Positions 1-11,318 of a stretch of DNA of 60,548 nucleotides are shown here, piece by piece. The notes beneath the pieces are model-generated. The model saw only the letters and a list, made by a program, of their open reading frames with translations. It ran no database searches and was not told the origin of the DNA. The translations under genes and the position numbers were made by a program. Each line of letters opens with the position of its first letter. Within the stretch, counting starts at the first letter, position 1. Source of the stretch: an uncultured bacterium (GTDB lineage: Bacteria; Planctomycetota; Phycisphaerae; Phycisphaerales; SM1A02); the NCBI GenBank assembly GCA_903898755.1, contig CAIUGT010000097.1:1-60548 (forward strand), read 5' to 3'.

Positions 1-819
<819 letters not shown>

Positions 820-904
820 GCGCGCGCTGAAGTTGCAAAGCCTTGGCAACTGGTTGGCAGCACTCTTACGCTGATTCACGTGTAGTTCAAGCGCCACGCA
901 TAAA

Positions 905-940
905 GAAACACGCCCCAACCGTATGGCCAGGGCGTGTTTC
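905..940 (-). terminator. Hairpin between katG and tRNA-fMet, probable terminator
   Basis: A perfect 11-bp inverted repeat, GAAACACGCCC and GGGCGTGTTTC, encloses a 14-nt loop. Read on the minus strand it is followed by TTTCTTTAT, so it best fits a rho-independent terminator for the tRNA gene transcribed leftwards. On the plus strand there is no T-run after it, but it could still act as a weak terminator for the convergent katG. Confidence 0.65.
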
Positions 941-982
941 AATGACGTGCGGACCGACCAGTTTCCTGATCGACCCTAAAAG

Positions 983-1056
<74 letters not shown>

Positions 1057-1070
1057 GTCTTGAGTTCTTA

Positions 1071-1099
1071 AGCGTAGTTCATTCACTCGTTCGCGTCAA
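1071..1099 (-). promoter_or_regulatory. Sigma-70-type promoter of the initiator tRNA
   Basis: On the minus strand, TTGACG (1099-1094) and TACGCT (1076-1071) are separated by exactly 17 bases. The -10 box ends 14 bases upstream of the mature tRNA 5' end at 1056, which leaves room for a short 5' leader. The -35 box matches the consensus in five of six bases; the -10 box is weaker. Confidence 0.55.
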
Positions 1100-1216
1100 T
1101 CATGTTGTTGATTTGAAATCTTTCCGCGAAGTCAATGCAAAGACTCCAAGGCGCAATTCTGAAATTGTCTGGCGAAATAAAAGAGGTTGCCACACGGGCT
1201 CAGACAACCACGACAC

Positions 1217-1256
1217 AAAAAAGAAGAGAGCCCCCCGACGAATCGGAGGGCTCTCT
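1217..1256 (-). terminator. Rho-independent terminator of the PEP-CTERM gene
   Basis: AGAGAGCCC (1225-1233) pairs with GGGCTCTCT (1248-1256). The stem extends inward by CCGA/TCGG after one mismatch, with a CGAA loop. On the minus strand the hairpin is followed by TCTTCTTTTTTGTG. It lies about 70 bases past the stop codon of the PEP-CTERM gene. Confidence 0.85.
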
Positions 1257-1326
1257 GAGGTGACAGTATCAGTGAAGTATCTGAGTCCTTTTAGTAACTC
1301 ATAAACTCAGTCGTAACTTGTCCAAC

Positions 1327-2292
1327 TTAGTTACGTCGGCGACGGGCAACGATGCCAGCCAAACCGAGCAACGCAGCGGCGCCAGGAGCAGGAACGTCGT
1401 ATGCATAGATTGCAACGTCGTCAAGATTCATGTTGCCAGCAGTTGTAGAACTGTTGCGATTGTTCAAGAAATCAACTTCGTTTACTGCAACTTGGTTGGC
1501 TGCACCAATGTAGCCAGATGCAGTTGGATCGAAGTAGTAGCCTGTTTCACCAGTCGTACCCGCATCCCAACCCCAGTACACAACACCAGTGGTGTTGTCG
1601 TACGCGGAGTAGTAGGTATGAGTACCAGCTTGGGTTACTGAGCTACCACTTGCCAACGTGAAGGAATAGGTACCAGTTGAAGCCGCAGTACCAGTGTTTA
1701 GGTACGCCAAGCCACTGATGGATCCATTGGTTCCAGTTGCGTAGTTTTGAAGAATCATGCCAATGGTTGTTTGGGATCCAGAAGCATCGAAAGTACGCAT
1801 TTGGGTTTGACCCTTATTGGTGCTTACGGTGTTGCTGAAGCGAGTTACGCTGAAGTCAACTTCAACGCTACGGCCAGTTGTGAAACCAGCATAACCGGAT
1901 TGAGCATTGTCCTGATAGAGGTAGCTGTAAGAACCAGCAGCTGCTGCTGTACCCCAAGTACCTTTAGCGGCTTTGCCACCAGCTACTGTCACAATGGCCC
2001 AGCGGTTGCCGGAACCAGTCTGGTATTGACTCCACATGTCTTGACCCATTGTTGCGCCAGTCAGGTCAGTGCAAATTGCACCAGTGACGTACGCATCAAA
2101 GCCAGTGCTGTAGAGCAGGTCGGTGCTTTCCTTCGCTTGACGACGCATTTGGAAAGCAGCGTACGCCTGACCATTGTCTTGGCGAAGGCCACTGCCTTTG
2201 TACTCAAGAGTAATGTCGGAAATTGGGCGATCAGCCGCGGTTGCAGCTGCGGCAATCATGCCTACGGACAGAAGTGAAAGGGAAATCTTCAT
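1327..2292 (-). CDS. PEP-CTERM sorting domain protein, secreted
   Basis: A 321-residue exported protein. It opens with a signal peptide (MKISLSLLSVGMIAAAATAA) and ends with the tripartite PEP-CTERM signal: VPAPG, a hydrophobic stretch (AAALLGLAGIVA) and RRRRN. In other bacteria such signals direct proteins to an EpsH/XrtA-type exosortase that anchors or releases them at the surface; no exosortase is in this window. The central region is rich in Ser, Thr, Gly, Tyr and Asn and predicted by eye to be beta-rich, like the lectin-like folds common in this group. I chose ATG 2292 because the signal peptide starts there and CGGAG lies about 10 bases upstream; the frame stays open to 2460 but that part does not look like a protein. 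The exact role is unknown. Confidence 0.85.
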   Translation of the reverse strand: MKISLSLLSVGMIAAAATAADRPISDITLEYKGSGLRQDNGQAYAAFQMRRQAKESTDLLYSTGFDAYVTGAICTDLTGATMGQDMWSQYQTGSGNRWAIVTVAGGKAAKGTWGTAAAAGSYSYLYQDNAQSGYAGFTTGRSVEVDFSVTRFSNTVSTNKGQTQMRTFDASGSQTTIGMILQNYATGTNGSISGLAYLNTGTAASTGTYSFTLASGSSVTQAGTHTYYSAYDNTTGVVYWGWDAGTTGETGYYFDPTASGYIGAANQVAVNEVDFLNNRNSSTTAGNMNLDDVAIYAYDVPAPGAAALLGLAGIVARRRRN

Positions 2293-2697
2293 GGGAACTA
2301 ACTCCGAAAAGGGGGAACTCAGAACACTTCTAACTGAAACATCAGCTAGAAAAAGGGGACGTGATTTAGGTAAGTCAGTAAGGGAAATTTTTATAGTTTC
2401 TGAACGAGTGAAGGGAAGGAGTTCAGAAAGTCTTGGAACAAACCTGAATTGCTTTCGCAAGTCAGCCCTTTATCCCGAGTTGAAATGAAACTACCCCGCC
2501 ATTTACGTGATGCAAATAATTCTTTATTATTTTTTAATAAAAAATGAAACTGTTTTCTGCGATGGCTGGTGATTTGTTAAAAAGACTTCATTTCTTAATT
2601 AAAAGGATGAAGTTATTGGTCTTTTATGACTTTGTGTTTTTTAAAGTTTTTCGTGCTGCGCAATTCAAATTGGCAAATCGTTAGGATCATTGTCCCA
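2293..2697. other. Intergenic region without a recognised gene
   Basis: About 400 bases between the divergent PEP-CTERM and EttA genes. The right half (about 2510-2620) is markedly A+T rich compared with the rest of the window. It contains an imperfect dyad, ACTTCAT ... ATGAAGT, at about 2585-2615. This is where promoters for both genes should lie. I see no convincing -35/-10 pair, no RNA gene and no small ORF with a good start. Confidence 0.6.
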
Positions 2698-4401
<1,704 letters not shown>

Positions 4402-4421
4402 TTTGTGTTTACGATACTTTT

Positions 4422-5588
4422 ATGATCTCCAACGACGAAGCCATTGTCATGGGCGGTATTTCCGCCACAAATATGACCCTGTTTCACCAGACACGCTTTC
4501 GTGTGGGGGACCCACTGGCTTTCGCTGATATTTCCGCCGCTAATGGCGCGCGCAAGCGCACACTGATTGTGCGCGACATAGAACTGGATCGCGCCAGGCA
4601 ACACGCGCGCGCGGATGTGTTTGCATCGCCCATTGAATTTGCTCCGGCTACGGGCTTGTCTGGCGAGCGCGATATTTCCACCGCGCAAGCGTTGGCGCAA
4701 TGCGTTCTCCGCGCGGGCGTGAAGCGCGCGGTGTGTGATCGAACTTTTCCAGCGCTCTTCATGCACGTGTTGGTGGACGCTGGAATTTCCATGCGCTGCG
4801 ATTTGGAATTGTTTCAATCGGCGCGCCGCAGCAAGGACGCGGCCGAGTTGAAAGCCATGGATGAATCGCAGCGCACCACCGAGGACGCGATTGAGTTGGC
4901 GTGCAGGTTGATTGCGCGCGCGGGCGTGAATGCCAACGGCGAGTTGGTTCACCAAGGCGCACCACTGACGAGCGAGCGAGTGCGCGCGGAGATTGACATA
5001 TTTTTTGCGCGCCATGGATTTGAAAATCCGCGCTCCATTGTCGCGGGTGGTCCCCAAGGCGCCGACTGCCACCATGATGGTGACGGCGTGCTGCGCACGG
5101 GCGAATTGGTGATGGTGGATATTTTCCCAAAGTCAAAAAGCAGCGGATATTGGGGCGATTGCACGCGAACCGTGGTGCATGGCCAGGCTTTGCCGCAAGC
5201 AGAAAAAATGCACAAAGCCGTTGTGCAAGCCAAGGCCGCAGCGGTGCGCGCCGCCAAAGTTGGTGCAACTGGCAGCGATGTGCACGGCAAAACGTTGCGC
5301 GTGATTCATGAGCATGGATTCAGCAGCGGCACGCCACCAGTTGATGCGCCCGATTCGTGGTGTGGCATGGTGCATGGAACTGGACACGGGCTTGGCCTTG
5401 ATGTGCATGAGCCACCGCTTATGGATATCGGTGGGTTGCCATTGGTGGCGGGCGATGTCATCACTATTGAGCCCGGCTTATATTGCAAAGCCGTTGGTGG
5501 CGTGCGCATTGAAGACGCGTATGTCATTGAAGCAACTGGCGCGCGTCGACTTGGTCGCGGTTTACAAGAAGGACTTGATTGGAGTTGA
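4422..5588 (+). CDS. M24 family metallopeptidase (Xaa-Pro aminopeptidase type)
   Basis: A 388-residue cytoplasmic aminopeptidase of the pita-bread fold. The five metal ligands of the M24 family can be seen: two Asp in VMVDIFPKSKSSGYWGDCTRT (about 231-244), His in GTGHGLGLDVHEPP (about 319), Glu in VITIEPGLY (about 350) and Glu in GVRIEDAYVIE (about 366). The N-terminal part (1-150) is the creatinase/prolidase-type N domain found in PepP/PepQ rather than in methionine aminopeptidase. It should remove N-terminal residues ahead of proline or cleave Xaa-Pro dipeptides; which of these cannot be told from sequence. It follows the EttA gene by 20 bases, so they may be co-transcribed. It ends tail to tail with the gene at 5694. 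Confidence 0.88.
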   Translation: MISNDEAIVMGGISATNMTLFHQTRFRVGDPLAFADISAANGARKRTLIVRDIELDRARQHARADVFASPIEFAPATGLSGERDISTAQALAQCVLRAGVKRAVCDRTFPALFMHVLVDAGISMRCDLELFQSARRSKDAAELKAMDESQRTTEDAIELACRLIARAGVNANGELVHQGAPLTSERVRAEIDIFFARHGFENPRSIVAGGPQGADCHHDGDGVLRTGELVMVDIFPKSKSSGYWGDCTRTVVHGQALPQAEKMHKAVVQAKAAAVRAAKVGATGSDVHGKTLRVIHEHGFSSGTPPVDAPDSWCGMVHGTGHGLGLDVHEPPLMDIGGLPLVAGDVITIEPGLYCKAVGGVRIEDAYVIEATGARRLGRGLQEGLDWS

Positions 5589-5693
5589 AAGCGACCGCGG
5601 CGCTGCAGGTTTCATGCAACGGTTGTATTGGAACAAGTGTTAGTACGGACAAGTCTGCGTGGACACACGCGATTGATAACCAATCTCCAAAAA

Positions 5694-6431
5694 TTATTCG
5701 CCTTGATCGTCGTTTTGTGTTTCGTCTTCAAGAGCAAGTTCGGCGTCAAGTTCCGAAAGGGCGGCGGGTTCGCTGCGTTCAAAACCTTTTTCAGCCTCGC
5801 GGCACATATCCGCTAGCACGTGGTGCAAACCTTCATGATCTGGAACAGAGTCTAAAAGCCCCAAAACCGCGTCAATTTGCCTATCAAGGTCCATGCCAGA
5901 ATCCACATGCGTGCCCGTCAAGCCCGCGTCGCCCAATGCTTCCATGGCGTTGACATACCACTTCATGCTGGGCTTCTTCTCATTTTCTGGGGGATCAACG
6001 TAGGCGCGCACAGTCACCACGCCAATGGCAACAATGGGCCACTTGCCGCGCAAGTTGGGTGGCTCGCAGCAAATCACGGTGACTGGTTTCTCATCACGCA
6101 GTGCGGCCAAGCGAAGTCGTCGCGCGTCCGCGCCAACAAGTTGCATTGGCATGACCAAATAGCAGCCAGACTCAACTTTAAGTTCTTCCATGTTGCCGTC
6201 GTACAGCACGCGGATTTTTTTCAGATCAAGCGCGGCTTGCACGCGTTGACGACGGGCTTCTTGCAGCGGCATACAAATGCGCGCCATGGCTCCAAAGTCC
6301 TCGGAGCGCCGCGCCATTTCCATGGCGCGTTGGGCAAGTCGTTCAGCTTCAAACCATTGGCCACGGCGAAGCGCGGCCTCTGTTTTTTCCATTTGCTCTC
6401 GCAGGCGCTCATCGTTTTTTGCTGAACTCAT
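5694..6431 (-). CDS. Conserved hypothetical protein, last gene of the lpx-bam operon
   Basis: A 245-residue protein I do not recognise. Residues about 1-75 are charged and helical (REQMEKTEAALRRGQW, then AERLAQRAMEMARR), like a TPR-type helical hairpin. The middle (about 80-165) has the sort of beta strands seen in small regulatory domains. The C-terminus is very acidic (SELDAELALEDETQNDD). No signal peptide or membrane segment is seen, so it is probably cytoplasmic. Its ATG is 21 bases after lpxA, which makes it the likely last gene of the seven-gene operon. The link to lipid A is by position only. Confidence 0.7.
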   Translation of the reverse strand: MSSAKNDERLREQMEKTEAALRRGQWFEAERLAQRAMEMARRSEDFGAMARICMPLQEARRQRVQAALDLKKIRVLYDGNMEELKVESGCYLVMPMQLVGADARRLRLAALRDEKPVTVICCEPPNLRGKWPIVAIGVVTVRAYVDPPENEKKPSMKWYVNAMEALGDAGLTGTHVDSGMDLDRQIDAVLGLLDSVPDHEGLHHVLADMCREAEKGFERSEPAALSELDAELALEDETQNDDQGE

Positions 6432-6452
6432 GGTGGGTGTGCTCGAGTGGAT

Positions 6453-7313
6453 TTATTTTTTATGAACAGTGGAAGCCGCCGCGGCGATGGATGGATGGTT
6501 TCGCTTGTCGTCAGGACGCAACGCCTCTTGTGAGCGTCCGTGCGTGCCATCGCCAGCCTCAAGCACGGCGTCGCACACTTGCGCAATGCTTTGGAAAGTG
6601 GGGTATTCCGCGCGTAATTTTGCTACTTTTTCCATAATGCTTCCGCCGCGATCGCGGAAGAGGCGCTTGTAGGCCTCCTTCATAGCGTCTACTTCGGCGT
6701 CGGCAAACCCACGGCGTTTCATTGCGATTGCATTGTGTCCGCGCACCTCGGCGGGGTTGCCCTCGGCAATCATGTACGGAGGAACATCTTTGCTTACGCG
6801 CGCCATGGCTCCAAGAAATGCGCAGGTGTTCAGGCGCACAAAGTGGTGCAACCCGCAACCTCCTCCAACATTCACATAGTCGCACACAGTGACATGTCCC
6901 GCCAACATTGCGTTGTTGGCAAGAATGACATGCGAGCCAATTTGGCAATCGTGCGCAATGTGCACGCAACCCATGACCAAATTATCGCTGCCAATCTTGG
7001 TCGAGCCGCTTCCATTGCCAGTGCCGCGATGAATGGAAGCGAACTCGCGAATATGGTTGCGGTCGCCCATCTCAAGCGTTGTGCGCTCGCCCGCGAATTT
7101 TTTATCTTGTGGCGGACCGCCCACAATGGTGAACGGATGCAACACATTCTCGCGTCCAATGCTGGTGTATCGATCCATGTGAACATGGCTGACCAGTTCG
7201 CTGCCTTCGCCAATTTCACACTCGGGACCAATGACGCACCATGGTCCAATGGTCACACCAGCGGCCAGTTTGACGGATGGATCGATGATTGCGGTGGGAT
7301 GAATTTTTGTCAT
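6453..7313 (-). CDS. lpxA: UDP-N-acetylglucosamine O-acyltransferase LpxA
   Basis: A 286-residue enzyme for the first step of lipid A synthesis: transfer of a 3-hydroxyacyl chain from ACP to the 3-OH of UDP-GlcNAc. It has left-handed beta-helix hexapeptide repeats through residues 1-190 (HPTAIIDPSVKLAAG, TIGPWCVIGPECEIG). The diagnostic HIAHDCQIG block holds the catalytic His (about 121), followed by LANNAMLAGHV. GGPPQDKKFAGE and the RRGF start of the C-terminal helices are typical of LpxA and separate it from LpxD. It is slightly longer than E. coli LpxA (262), with a poorly conserved C-terminal tail. The start is 24 bases after lpxC-fabZ, with no clear ribosome-binding site. Confidence 0.96.
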   Translation of the reverse strand: MTKIHPTAIIDPSVKLAAGVTIGPWCVIGPECEIGEGSELVSHVHMDRYTSIGRENVLHPFTIVGGPPQDKKFAGERTTLEMGDRNHIREFASIHRGTGNGSGSTKIGSDNLVMGCVHIAHDCQIGSHVILANNAMLAGHVTVCDYVNVGGGCGLHHFVRLNTCAFLGAMARVSKDVPPYMIAEGNPAEVRGHNAIAMKRRGFADAEVDAMKEAYKRLFRDRGGSIMEKVAKLRAEYPTFQSIAQVCDAVLEAGDGTHGRSQEALRPDDKRNHPSIAAAASTVHKK

Positions 7314-7337
7314 AAAGAATGGGGTAAAAATAAAAGA

Positions 7338-8705
7338 TCAGGCTTCGGTGGAATCCACCATCATAAAGCGAATTTCAGCCTCAGCGGCGGATTTTCCGCC
7401 CACCGTGGCGCGGCATTTGACGGAGGCAGTCCGGGCATTGGCGCGAACAGTTTCAACTTCAAGAACTAATTGATCGCCCGGCACAACAGGTTTACGCAAT
7501 TTCACGCGGTCCAAACTCAGCAGCATGGCCACGCGTCCGGAATGTTCCAGAGTTTGGCTGAGCATGAGTCCGCCCAATTGCGCCATGGCCTCCACAATCA
7601 ACACGCCCGGCATAATCGGGGTGCCTGGATAATGACCTTGAAAAAACGGTTCGTTCATGGTGACATTTTTCACGCCAATAGCGCGGCGATTTGCGTCCAT
7701 TTCAACAACGCGATCAACCAACAACATTGGATATCGATGTGGCAAAACTTTTGCAATGGCGCGCGCGTCCATGGCTTGACCAGCCACCAAACTTTCGGCC
7801 AAGTCCGCCGCCTTCATGGCGCGCAAAAGTCGCTGGCACATTTGCCGATTCAGTCCGTGACCACTGCGGTGCGCAACAATGCGGCACTGCACGGGGCGAC
7901 CAGCCAAATATAAATCGCCAAGCACATCAAGTAATTTGTGGCGCACGGGTTCATCGCTAAAACGGAACGCATTTTCAATTGGACCATTGTCGCCAATGAC
8001 CAGGGCGTCGCGCACGGTGAGATGGCGGCACAAGCCGGCCGCCCAAATGGCCTCGGCTTCTTCTTGCAAACTAAATGTGCGAGCTGGCGCAATGTCGGAG
8101 GCGTAGTCACTGCGCGTGGGATCAAAAACCATGGTTTGGCGCGGTATTCTGAGCTCTTTTGCGCCGTAGTCCAAGTCGTATGAGATTTCCATTCCCTCGC
8201 CGTCGCGTGGCAGCGCGGCAATCATGGAGTCGGCATCCTCCACAACAATGGCTTCGCGCAAACGAAACACTCGTCGCGGCGCGTCTTGCTCAATCAAACC
8301 AGCTTCGCAAATAGGTTGCACAAACGGCATCGCGCTGCCATCACCGCAAGGCAACTCTGGTCCATGCAGACGCAAAATAGCGTTGTCAACGCGCAAGCCT
8401 GCAAGCGCGCTCATGCAATGTTCAATGGTGTCAATGGTGACATCGCCACCGCGCAATGTTGTGCGCCGTGGCTTGGGTAACACATGCGTCACCAACGCGG
8501 GAATAGTCACGGTTGGATTCAAGTCCACGCGTTCAAAAATAATTCCGGTTCCAGGCGGCGCGGGTGTGATTTCTAAAATCGCCTCTTCGCCAAGCATCAA
8601 TCCTTTGCCACGCACAATGGCCACGCGCGCAAGCGTTCGTTGCGGATCAACGGTGGTCCCGCGCAGTTGCCCAGTGGGAAGAACTTTGGTGGCGACAGGT
8701 TTCAT
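7338..8705 (-). CDS. lpxC-fabZ: Bifunctional LpxC-FabZ: UDP-acyl-GlcNAc deacetylase / 3-hydroxyacyl-ACP dehydratase
   Basis: A 455-residue fusion. Residues about 10-300 are LpxC, the zinc deacetylase that commits the cell to lipid A. The zinc ligands are His96 in IEHCMSAL and His256/Asp260 in [15 protein letters not shown], and the catalytic His283 lies in SGHGLNRQM. Residues about 315-455 are FabZ, the hot-dog dehydratase of fatty acid elongation, with [13 protein letters not shown], catalytic His358 in [11 protein letters not shown] and Glu372 in VEAMAQLGG. Such fusions are known from Bacteroidetes and relatives; the link lets both enzymes draw on the same 3-hydroxyacyl-ACP pool. The ATG at 8705 overlaps the lpxD1 stop as ATGA, pointing to translational coupling. 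The in-frame region up to 8789 lies inside lpxD1 and was not used. Confidence 0.95.
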   Translation of the reverse strand: MKPVATKVLPTGQLRGTTVDPQRTLARVAIVRGKGLMLGEEAILEITPAPPGTGIIFERVDLNPTVTIPALVTHVLPKPRRTTLRGGDVTIDTIEHCMSALAGLRVDNAILRLHGPELPCGDGSAMPFVQPICEAGLIEQDAPRRVFRLREAIVVEDADSMIAALPRDGEGMEISYDLDYGAKELRIPRQTMVFDPTRSDYASDIAPARTFSLQEEAEAIWAAGLCRHLTVRDALVIGDNGPIENAFRFSDEPVRHKLLDVLGDLYLAGRPVQCRIVAHRSGHGLNRQMCQRLLRAMKAADLAESLVAGQAMDARAIAKVLPHRYPMLLVDRVVEMDANRRAIGVKNVTMNEPFFQGHYPGTPIMPGVLIVEAMAQLGGLMLSQTLEHSGRVAMLLSLDRVKLRKPVVPGDQLVLEVETVRANARTASVKCRATVGGKSAAEAEIRFMMVDSTEA

Positions 8706-9829
8706 TGGACTTTCGATGGACCTTTCAGCGGGTCCTTCGCGGGGTCCTTTATCTGTTCCTCCAAGAGTGTTCGTAACTTGCGTGACCATTGTGGCAATTT
8801 ACGGATTGCGGCGATCACACGCAATTCCTCTCGGATGTCCTGAGCTGGCATTCCACCCCACGTGGCGCCAGCTGGAATGTCGTTCATCACGGCGCTTTTT
8901 GCCGCCAAACGCGCTCCGTCGCCAATGGTTTTGTGGTCACCAATGCCGCAATAGCCACCAATTTGCACGCCATTGCCAACCGTCACGCTGCCAGCCAAAC
9001 CACTCATGCCCGCGATCACGGTCATGCGTCCAATGCGGCAACCATGTGCGATCTGGCACAAATTATCAATCTTGGTTCCCGCTCCAATTTTTGTTGAACC
9101 AAACTTGGCTCGGTCAACGCACGTGTTGGCGCCAATTTCAACATCATCATCCAGCACAACATTGCCAGTGTGTGGAATGCGCGTCAAACTTTTTCCATCG
9201 GCGGCGGGACGATACCCAAATCCGTCGCCGCCAATAACGGCGGACGCATGAATGATCACGCGCGCGCCAAGCACGCAGCGCTCATCAATAAATGCGTTGC
9301 TGTGAATGATGCAGTTTTCTCCCAAAATCACGTTTGCCGCAATGCGTGCGCCGCTATGCAACACGCAACCATTTCCAATATGCGAACCGGCGCCAACACT
9401 CACCAGCGCGCCAATGCGCGCGTCTTTGCCAATGATTGCGCTTGCATCAATGACCGCCGATGCATGCGCGCCAACTGAGGGAAGGGTGGTCGGCGGGGCG
9501 AAAATTGCCAGCACCTTGGCCACAGCAAGATCGGCGTTGTCGACGCGAATCAACGCGCGCGAATGGCCCTGAGCGCCTTGCGCAGAAGTAGGTGAAATAC
9601 CGTGATTTGTTGGCGAATTTGAAAGTTCCGTCTTGACTTGGTTTCCAACAATGGCAATACGCGCGCGGCTGTGATCCCACAATTTTGCGTGTGCGTCGCT
9701 GGTGATAAATGTCGCCTCATGTTCCGTCGCATCCGCCAGCGACGACAGCCCTGTGAACGCAATGTCGCCAGCGCCATCAAGGGCGCCGCCCACCAACGTC
9801 GCCAGCTGGGAACTTGTCTTGGGTATCAA
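8702..9829 (-). CDS. lpxD: UDP-3-O-acylglucosamine N-acyltransferase LpxD, copy 1
   Basis: A 375-residue acyltransferase for the third lipid A step, adding the N-linked 3-hydroxyacyl chain. The uridine-binding N domain occupies residues about 1-115 and seems to carry an extra loop (about 65-92) rich in Ser, Asn and Gly. The hexapeptide beta-helix runs from about 115 to 335, with [13 protein letters not shown] (about 194-206) and the catalytic His262 in QIAHGCRIG. The C-terminal helices follow. The start is a TTG at 9829-9827 with AGGA eight bases upstream; no ATG or GTG is available near it in frame. It sits between a skp-like gene (25-base gap) and lpxC-fabZ (ATGA overlap). A second lpxD is encoded at 13924. 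Confidence 0.94.
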   Translation of the reverse strand: MIPKTSSQLATLVGGALDGAGDIAFTGLSSLADATEHEATFITSDAHAKLWDHSRARIAIVGNQVKTELSNSPTNHGISPTSAQGAQGHSRALIRVDNADLAVAKVLAIFAPPTTLPSVGAHASAVIDASAIIGKDARIGALVSVGAGSHIGNGCVLHSGARIAANVILGENCIIHSNAFIDERCVLGARVIIHASAVIGGDGFGYRPAADGKSLTRIPHTGNVVLDDDVEIGANTCVDRAKFGSTKIGAGTKIDNLCQIAHGCRIGRMTVIAGMSGLAGSVTVGNGVQIGGYCGIGDHKTIGDGARLAAKSAVMNDIPAGATWGGMPAQDIREELRVIAAIRKLPQWSRKLRTLLEEQIKDPAKDPLKGPSKVQ

Positions 9830-9854
9830 CGTGAATTCCTAATGACCGCTGGGG

Positions 9855-10451
9855 TCACTTCCCTTGTCTCTTGGAAAAATTCTCGTTCATTTGTTTAATG
9901 ACAACATCGCTGATGTCTATTGCGGGATTGATCCACAACATGCGACGACCAGAAATTTGCGTCATGACAGGGCGCGTGTCCTTTGGATCAAATGGCGGAG
10001 TCGCGTCGTCAAGAAAGACGGCGTCAATTTGTTGAGCCTTGCAAATATCTCCCAGTGAGGACTTGATGGCTTGATAGGTGTTTTTCAGCAGGAGATTTTT
10101 TTCCATGTCGAACTTGCGCCGCGAGAATTCGTCAAAGGCCTTCATGTTGCCCACGGCCTCTTGAATTTTCTTAGTGGTCTCAAAAAAGCCAGGGGAATCT
10201 GCCTTAAAATTCTCAAGTTCGGCCTGCAGGGATTGGGCAATCTGCCCCAGTTTTTCATTCTTGGCGTTCAGTTCCTTGGCGGTTTCCTCAAGGCGCTTTT
10301 CGCCTGCTTTGTGCTCATCAAGGCCGCTATACAAGCGCTCAAGATCCACGGTTGCAATGACGGTTGGTTTTTCAAACGAGTTGAAAGCCCACAAAGAAAT
10401 TGCGGCAAGCGCTACGAACAGTGTGATTGGCAGGGGAGAGAGGCGACGCAT
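9855..10451 (-). CDS. OmpH/Skp-family periplasmic chaperone, copy 1
   Basis: A 198-residue exported protein. An N-terminal hydrophobic segment (LPITLFVALAAISLWAF) acts as signal peptide or anchor. A long charged helical region (about 40-130: EKRLEETAKELNAKNEKLGQ, then FETTKKIQEAVGN) would form the coiled-coil tentacles of Skp. The C-terminal strands follow. Skp holds unfolded outer-membrane proteins and hands them to BamA, which is encoded two genes upstream. ATG 10451 has GGAG eight bases upstream; an earlier ATG at 10496 lacks a signal peptide start. It pairs with the related gene at 10551. Confidence 0.82.
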   Translation of the reverse strand: MRRLSPLPITLFVALAAISLWAFNSFEKPTVIATVDLERLYSGLDEHKAGEKRLEETAKELNAKNEKLGQIAQSLQAELENFKADSPGFFETTKKIQEAVGNMKAFDEFSRRKFDMEKNLLLKNTYQAIKSSLGDICKAQQIDAVFLDDATPPFDPKDTRPVMTQISGRRMLWINPAIDISDVVIKQMNENFSKRQGK

Positions 10452-10550
10452 GTGATTTCTCCAAAAGTGGGTTGGTTTTAAGTGGACATCAATCAAGACA
10501 GAGTGCGAATCATGGAAAAGCCAAGTGAGATGTGAGGCACAAATCAGAAA

Positions 10551-11198
10551 TTATTTTTTAGCTGGACCAACAGAGGCTGGCGCGGCCGCGTGGGTGTTGT
10601 TCATGCGCACAATCAACTTGTCGCTGACATCCGTAGCGGGGCTGGCAAAAATAATATTGCGGCGACCAATTTGCTCAAGCACTTGTTGGGCAAGCGGAAC
10701 CTTGACCTCTCGATTAGTCATGATTTCATTTGTTCCATCATTCACAATGATGTAGTCATAGCCTTCGCTCTCCGCAAGCTTGGCGCTTTCCTCGCGTAAA
10801 TTGCGATAAATGCTTTGCCACATCAAGCTATTTTCCAAATCAAGCTCGCCGCCCTTCAACGTGGCCCATTGCTCAAGTTGCAATTGCTCAAGCACCACTT
10901 GTTCGGCAATTCGTTGTTGCTCCGCGGCGTCTGTCGCGCTGGAAGCTTGTTTAATTTCAGCTTCTAATTTGCGCTTGCGGCTGTCGGCCTCGTCGCGCAT
11001 TTGATTTTGCAGCGCGGTGAGTTGCACTTCCCAATCTGATTTTTCCTGAAGTTTGTCCAAGACCTTCGCCAAATTAATGCTGCCAATTTTGGTGGCTTGG
11101 GCGGGCGCCATTGGACGGCTTACGCCCCAGGCGAATGAGCCCAGTCCAAAGGCGACTAGTGAGGCAATGACGACGGTTTGCATTTGAAATTTGTTCAT
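10551..11198 (-). CDS. OmpH/Skp-family periplasmic chaperone, copy 2
   Basis: A 215-residue protein with a signal peptide (residues about 1-25, QTVVIASLVAFGLGSFAWG). Then comes IGSINLAKVLDKLQEKSDW, the typical first strand and helix of OmpH/Skp. A long coiled coil (about 60-115, DEADSRKRKLEAEIKQ) follows, and then EGYDYIIVNDGTNEIM, the conserved strand near the C-terminus. It matches the Skp layout more closely than its neighbour. It lies 120 bases after bamA and 99 bases before the second skp-like gene. Tandem divergent Skp copies next to BamA are common in several phyla; whether the two form mixed trimers is unknown. Confidence 0.86.
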   Translation of the reverse strand: MNKFQMQTVVIASLVAFGLGSFAWGVSRPMAPAQATKIGSINLAKVLDKLQEKSDWEVQLTALQNQMRDEADSRKRKLEAEIKQASSATDAAEQQRIAEQVVLEQLQLEQWATLKGGELDLENSLMWQSIYRNLREESAKLAESEGYDYIIVNDGTNEIMTNREVKVPLAQQVLEQIGRRNIIFASPATDVSDKLIVRMNNTHAAAPASVGPAKK

Positions 11199-11318
11199 AG
11201 GGGTCTTCTATAGATAGAGGGAGAGTGTAAGTGCCGCGCTGAAAGTTTGCCCAACGATTTATGCTGTGAATTCCTATCAATTTGTTGGGCAATCAAACAA
11301 GAACTCGGTATCCGCAAC

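Noticed and set aside
1747-2277. Open frame of 176 codons opposite the PEP-CTERM gene
   Set aside because: The minus strand has a signal peptide, a PEP-CTERM tail and a terminator; the plus product is Cys/Ser/Thr-rich with no domain.
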